Source: Candidatus Uhrbacteria bacterium
GTDB taxonomy: Bacteria > Patescibacteriota > Patescibacteriia > 2-12-FULL-60-25
Reading direction: 5' to 3'
Assembly (NCBI GenBank): GCA_903828685.1
Contig: CAIKNB010000124.1
Location: 1-16,294 of the forward strand
DNA length: 16,294 nucleotides
Part shown: piece after piece, positions 13,486 through 16,294 of the stretch
How positions within the stretch are numbered: the stretch's first letter is position 1
Layout: every line of letters starts with the position of its first letter
Program-made: the position numbers and the translations under genes
The notes under the pieces: generated by a model
Databases searched by the model: none
Told to the model about the DNA's origin: nothing
Seen by the model: the letters and a program-made list of their open reading frames with translations, nothing else

Positions 13486-14514
13486 CTATTCCCCGTATGC
13501 CTTGGCGCGGTTGCGGATGTGCTCTTGGAGCGTCTTGGCGTAATAGCTTTTACCCTGGTCGTCATGCAGATAATATAAGTAATCTGTCTGGGTCGGATGC
13601 AGTGCCGCGTCGAGAGAAATCGCACCCGGATTGCAAATGGGCCCGGGCGGCAAGCCCGCATGCTTGTATGTGTTGTACGGCGAACTCACCTCCAGATCCT
13701 TAAGCACTGGACGCGCCCGACCCGCGCCCGTGACGTAGTTGATAGTGGCGTCAGACTGCAAAGGCATGCCGAGCTTCAGACGATTGAGATAGATGCCGGC
13801 CACGATCTTGCGGTCCTCGGGCGTGGTCGCTTCCTTTTCCACGATCGAAGCCAGAATGAGCACGTCGCGGAATGAACGTTTTTGCTCTGCCGCCTGATCG
13901 GCCATGCCGGTCGTGGTTTTTTGAAATTCTGCGAGCTGCTTTTCGATGAGTCCTTGCGGCAGCTGGTCCTTCCATACGCGGTATGTGTTGGGATACAAGT
14001 AGCCTTCGAGCGAAGTATGCGCCGGCAAGCTAGCCAAAAATGGAAACTCGTCGCGCCATTCAGGATTGGCCTGCAAATCACGCGACGCGTCAGCGGTCAG
14101 CGCCAAGAATTCGGTGGAACTCACGCCGAACTTCTCGAGCGCCGCGCCAATCTCATTCAGGTTCCAGCCTTCGATGAGTTTGACTTCCACTTCCTCGCGT
14201 TCCGGCCCCAACGCCAACATGCGCGCCGCTGCGCGGTAGCTCATGCCGCTCGTCATCTGATAATCGCCGGCGCGCGGATGGCGTGCCGCGCTGTCGAGCA
14301 AGGAATAAAAATCGTATCCCGCAGCAGACACGATGATGCCTTTGTCGGCCAAGCGTGTTGCCACGGCTGATGCGTCGCTGCCTGCCGGGATGCTGATGCT
14401 GAATGTCGGAGCGCCGTTCGCCGGATGCATGAACCAGGCACCAGGCACGAACCAGGCCAGGAAAATCGCGGCGCCGATGAATAGCACGCCGCAGAACCAC
14501 AAAATATTTCTCAT
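13486..14514 (-). CDS. mltG: Endolytic murein transglycosylase MltG (YceG-like)
   Basis: MltG cleaves nascent peptidoglycan strands in the membrane and sets glycan chain length. The 342 residues hold an N-terminal membrane anchor (about 4-26), a LysM-like region (about 38-105; ISIPAGSDASAVATRLADKG) and the YceG catalytic domain. Marks include LEGYLYPNTYRV (169-180), the catalytic Glu motif LASIVEKEA (221-229; Glu226 by family alignment), YLNRLKLGMPLQSDATINY (242-260) and GLPPGPICNPG (287-297). The length is typical. The ATG at 14514 overlaps the PAP2 stop by the ATGA arrangement, so the two are translationally coupled and both concern peptidoglycan precursor handling. Confidence 0.95.
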   Translation of the reverse strand: MRNILWFCGVLFIGAAIFLAWFVPGAWFMHPANGAPTFSISIPAGSDASAVATRLADKGIIVSAAGYDFYSLLDSAARHPRAGDYQMTSGMSYRAAARMLALGPEREEVEVKLIEGWNLNEIGAALEKFGVSSTEFLALTADASRDLQANPEWRDEFPFLASLPAHTSLEGYLYPNTYRVWKDQLPQGLIEKQLAEFQKTTTGMADQAAEQKRSFRDVLILASIVEKEATTPEDRKIVAGIYLNRLKLGMPLQSDATINYVTGAGRARPVLKDLEVSSPYNTYKHAGLPPGPICNPGAISLDAALHPTQTDYLYYLHDDQGKSYYAKTLQEHIRNRAKAYGE

Positions 14515-15068
14515 ACATGTTTATGCGCCATGCGCCCGCGCAAATCCCGTCGGCGAAGCTGCCAATGAATCAGATTGACCATGCCATAACTCACCAAACC
14601 CAAGCCCAAACCGCCCAAAATATCCGTCGGATAATGCACGCCTGCGACCATGCGGCCCAAAGCCACGAGCGCAGCCGCGCCGAATGCCCAGTACCCCAAA
14701 TCGCGCCGCGCCATGAAGAAAGCGCAAGCCAATGCCACGGCTGTGGCCGTGTGACCCGAAGGGAATGACGAGTTAAGCGGCGGAGGGATGAGTAGCCTCA
14801 CATCCGAAGACGCGAGATACGGTCTGACGCGCTGGATCATCAAAGCCACAACCGTGGTCAGCACCAGCGCCAGTATTGCGCTCCAAGCCGCTTCCACCAC
14901 ACCGTGAACATCTTTCTTGCGCTTTGAAGAAAGCAGGATGATGGCGAAAACCACATCTATATAGATGCACCAACGCGCCAAAAAAATCGCCAGTTCACGC
15001 GACCAAACATGTCCGATGAACAGCTGCTGGATTGCGAGCACCATTCCGAGTTCCAGAGGTTGCGACAT
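14511..15068 (-). CDS. PAP2-family membrane phosphatase (UppP/BcrC-like?)
   Basis: Membrane phosphatase of the PAP2 superfamily, 185 residues with about five to six hydrophobic helices. The conserved motifs are RVRP (80-83), SFPSGHTA (101-108) and GRMVAGVHYPTD (138-149), whose two His (106, 145) and Asp149 form the active site. The first motif usually reads K-x6-R-P; here the Lys position is Ala75 (by eye), a departure worth noting. Likely substrates are isoprenoid pyrophosphates such as undecaprenyl pyrophosphate, or other lipid phosphates. Sitting directly before mltG supports a lipid-carrier recycling role in cell-wall synthesis, but this is inference. ATG 15068 is preferred to TTG 15074. 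It follows nth by 33 bases. Confidence 0.88.
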   Translation of the reverse strand: MSQPLELGMVLAIQQLFIGHVWSRELAIFLARWCIYIDVVFAIILLSSKRKKDVHGVVEAAWSAILALVLTTVVALMIQRVRPYLASSDVRLLIPPPLNSSFPSGHTATAVALACAFFMARRDLGYWAFGAAALVALGRMVAGVHYPTDILGGLGLGLVSYGMVNLIHWQLRRRDLRGRMAHKHV

Positions 15069-15095
15069 GGGCAATAGGATAGCATTCAGTCTTCC

Positions 15096-15112
15096 TAGCT
15101 ACTAGCTACCAG
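15096..15112. repeat. Short TAGCTA repeat at the nth 3' end
   Basis: TAGCTA occurs twice, separated by one C, followed by CCAG. The repeat covers the nth stop codon (15102-15104) and extends into the gap before the PAP2 gene. From memory, similar TAGCTAGTAGCTAG strings are common between genes in Patescibacteria contigs. It is small, so chance cannot be excluded. Confidence 0.45.
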
Positions 15113-15752
15113 ATATTAACTTCTCTGTTTTCGGCTTGAATGCGCACCACTTAGCCACCGGACACATCCAACATTTGGGGCGCTTTCCTCCGATGCAAAT
15201 TTCGCGTCCGAACCGGACCATGGTGCGGTTGACGTCGCTCCACAGCTTGAACGGCAAAAGCATCTTGATATCGTCTTCGACTTTTTCCGGCGTCTTGCCT
15301 TTGGACCAGCCGAGCCGTCGCGCGATGCGGAAAACGTGGGTGTCCACGGCTATAGCCGGTTTATGGAAAGCGTAAGACAAGATGCAACTCGCGGTCTTGC
15401 GTCCTACGCCCGGCAAAGTCACGAGTTCTTCCATGGTATCCGGCACTTGGCCATGGAAATCTTTCAGGATTTTTTGCGCCAGCGCTTTGAGCGACTTAGC
15501 CTTGTTCCGGTATAAACCGATGGTATTAATGGCTGCCGCAATATCTTTGACGTCAGCTGTTGCCAGCTTTTTCCAGTTCGGGAATTTTTTACGGAAAGAA
15601 GGAAATAATTTCAGAACTTGGACGTCGGTCGTGCGTGCGCTCATAATGGTGGCGATGAGCGAATCCGCGGCATTACCCAAATCCATATCCGCCTTCTGCG
15701 GATAACGTTTTTTCAAAGCTTGGACGATTTTGATGACATTAGAATTTTGCAT
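15102..15752 (-). CDS. nth: Endonuclease III (DNA glycosylase/AP lyase)
   Basis: Endonuclease III removes oxidised pyrimidines and cuts the abasic site. The 216 residues have the helix-hairpin-helix LPGVGRKTA (113-121) with catalytic Lys119, catalytic Asp137 in VDTHVFRIARRLG, and a C-terminal four-Cys cluster motif (Cys186, 194, 197, 203) for a [4Fe-4S] cluster. Two departures are seen: the spacing Cys186-Cys194 is seven residues instead of the usual six, and the SAQATD loop reads SARTTD (38-43), with Arg where E. coli has Gln41. Both catalytic residues are present, so activity is expected. The last codons lie in the TAGCTA repeat. It follows fpg by six bases, giving a base-excision-repair pair. 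Confidence 0.95.
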   Translation of the reverse strand: MQNSNVIKIVQALKKRYPQKADMDLGNAADSLIATIMSARTTDVQVLKLFPSFRKKFPNWKKLATADVKDIAAAINTIGLYRNKAKSLKALAQKILKDFHGQVPDTMEELVTLPGVGRKTASCILSYAFHKPAIAVDTHVFRIARRLGWSKGKTPEKVEDDIKMLLPFKLWSDVNRTMVRFGREICIGGKRPKCWMCPVAKWCAFKPKTEKLISGS

Positions 15753-15758
15753 AAAGTA

Positions 15759-16294
15759 TTATCTCTGGCACGTCGGACAATAATGAGTTCCTCTTTGTCC
15801 GATCACGATGCGCTTGATTGCTGTGCCGCAAACCACGCACCTCTCCCCTGCCCTGCCATACACGCGCAAGTGTTTCAAAAAACTTCCTCGTTGTCCGGAT
15901 GAATCGACATAATCGCTGGCGCTCGTGCCGCGGTGGCGCAAAGATTCTTTCAGGACTTTTTGGATTTCTTTAGCCAAACGCAACCGATCCGCGAAAGCCA
16001 GACTCGAAAGCCGGCGCGTGGGCCGGAGTTTGGCGCGGAACAAAGCTTCGTCAGCATAAATATTGCCGATGCCCGCGATCGTAGTTTGATCCATGAGCGC
16101 GACTTTTACTTTGCGTGTTTTGGGACGAATGAGGCGCTCGGCCAATTCTTTGGCGCTGCTTTCCAACGGCTCTGGACCAAATTTTTCCAATGCCTTGGCT
16201 AATTCGTACGAATAAGCGAATAGTTTCATGAACCCGAATTTGCGCACATCTGACCAGACTAGATGAATTGTACGGGCAGGCCTTGCGCCTGCCC
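15759..16294 (-). CDS. mutM: Formamidopyrimidine-DNA glycosylase, C-terminal part (5' end outside window)
   Basis: Fpg removes 8-oxoguanine and ring-opened purines and nicks the abasic site by beta/delta elimination. The frame is open to the window edge, and 177 residues are visible of about 270. They include DVRKFGFM (15-22), the helix-two-turn-helix stretch GIGNIYADEALF (74-85), RGTSASDYVDSSGQRGSF, and the C-terminal zinc finger C-x2-C-x16-C-x2-C (Cys152, 155, 172, 175) with the DNA-contacting Arg167 and the canonical end CPTCQR. The catalytic N-terminal Pro-Glu lies outside. The GTG at 16247 is an internal codon, since RKFG belongs to the conserved core. Bases 16274-16294 form a palindrome that codes the unusual AGARPA. 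Its 3' neighbour nth shares its pathway. Confidence 0.93.
   Translation of the reverse strand, partial: AGARPARTIHLVWSDVRKFGFMKLFAYSYELAKALEKFGPEPLESSAKELAERLIRPKTRKVKVALMDQTTIAGIGNIYADEALFRAKLRPTRRLSSLAFADRLRLAKEIQKVLKESLRHRGTSASDYVDSSGQRGSFLKHLRVYGRAGERCVVCGTAIKRIVIGQRGTHYCPTCQR
16274..16294. repeat. GC-rich palindrome inside the fpg frame
   Basis: Inverted repeat GGGCAGGC and GCCTGCCC (8-base arms, loop CTTGC) ending exactly at the window edge, so its true end may lie outside. It is read in frame in fpg as AGARPA and resembles widely dispersed palindromes of the same style as the one at 10979. A terminator role is unlikely, because it is mid-gene and has no T run. Confidence 0.65.

Noticed and set aside
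13469..13492. Direct repeat GCCTATTCC after mltG as an operator
   Set aside because: Two 9-base copies overlapping the promoter -35 and the mltG stop; too short and partly coding to support a binding site.

Overview
The window reads like a piece of a Candidate Phyla Radiation (Patescibacteria) chromosome; this is an inference from gene content and from the kind of short repeats seen, not from a marker gene. Pointers are the archaeal-type UMP kinase, several small anchored proteins (Gmad2, DUF4349, CapA), a divergent MetK, and short interspersed palindromic or tandem repeats of types I associate with such genomes. The genetic code looks standard: TGA ends several genes and forms ATGA start/stop overlaps. 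No rRNA, tRNA, CRISPR array, transposase or prophage was seen. The window is densely coding, with no gene-free stretch above about 100 bases, and every gene but one lies on the minus strand.

Layout on the minus strand, read from high to low coordinates. (1) 16294-13486: DNA-repair and cell-wall cluster fpg (5' end outside the window), nth, a PAP2 phosphatase and mltG. (2) 13401-12094: an unrecognised 435-residue protein with its own near-consensus sigma70 promoter. It ends at a bidirectional terminator shared with (3) 11034-12032, the only plus-strand gene, a DUF4349 membrane protein. (4) 10943-5531: a tight run of a UvrD/PcrA helicase, a two-domain protein joining a spermidine-synthase-like (AdoMet-type) domain to a GNAT-like domain, a MetK homologue lacking most catalytic residues, and a lipoprotein cyclophilin. 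(5) 5469-3088: a small anchored protein, a Gmad2-domain protein, a multi-pass membrane protein and a CapA-family protein, an envelope group. (6) 3003-2248: a monocistronic TIM-barrel-like protein between its own promoter and terminator. (7) 2192-1: xseA, xseB (exonuclease VII), a phage-holin-IV-like membrane protein and an archaeal-type UMP kinase cut by the window edge, all nearly abutting or overlapping.

Functional themes are DNA repair (exonuclease VII, UvrD, endonuclease III, Fpg), peptidoglycan and envelope work (MltG, PAP2, CapA, Gmad2, cyclophilin lipoprotein) and a possible AdoMet-related function. The best candidate for something undescribed is the neighbouring pair at 6321-8781: a MetK-like protein that has kept the fold signature but lost its lysines, directly downstream of a spermidine-synthase-like/GNAT fusion. 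Also notable are short repeats that lie in frame inside genes (uvrD tail, fpg, nth tail).
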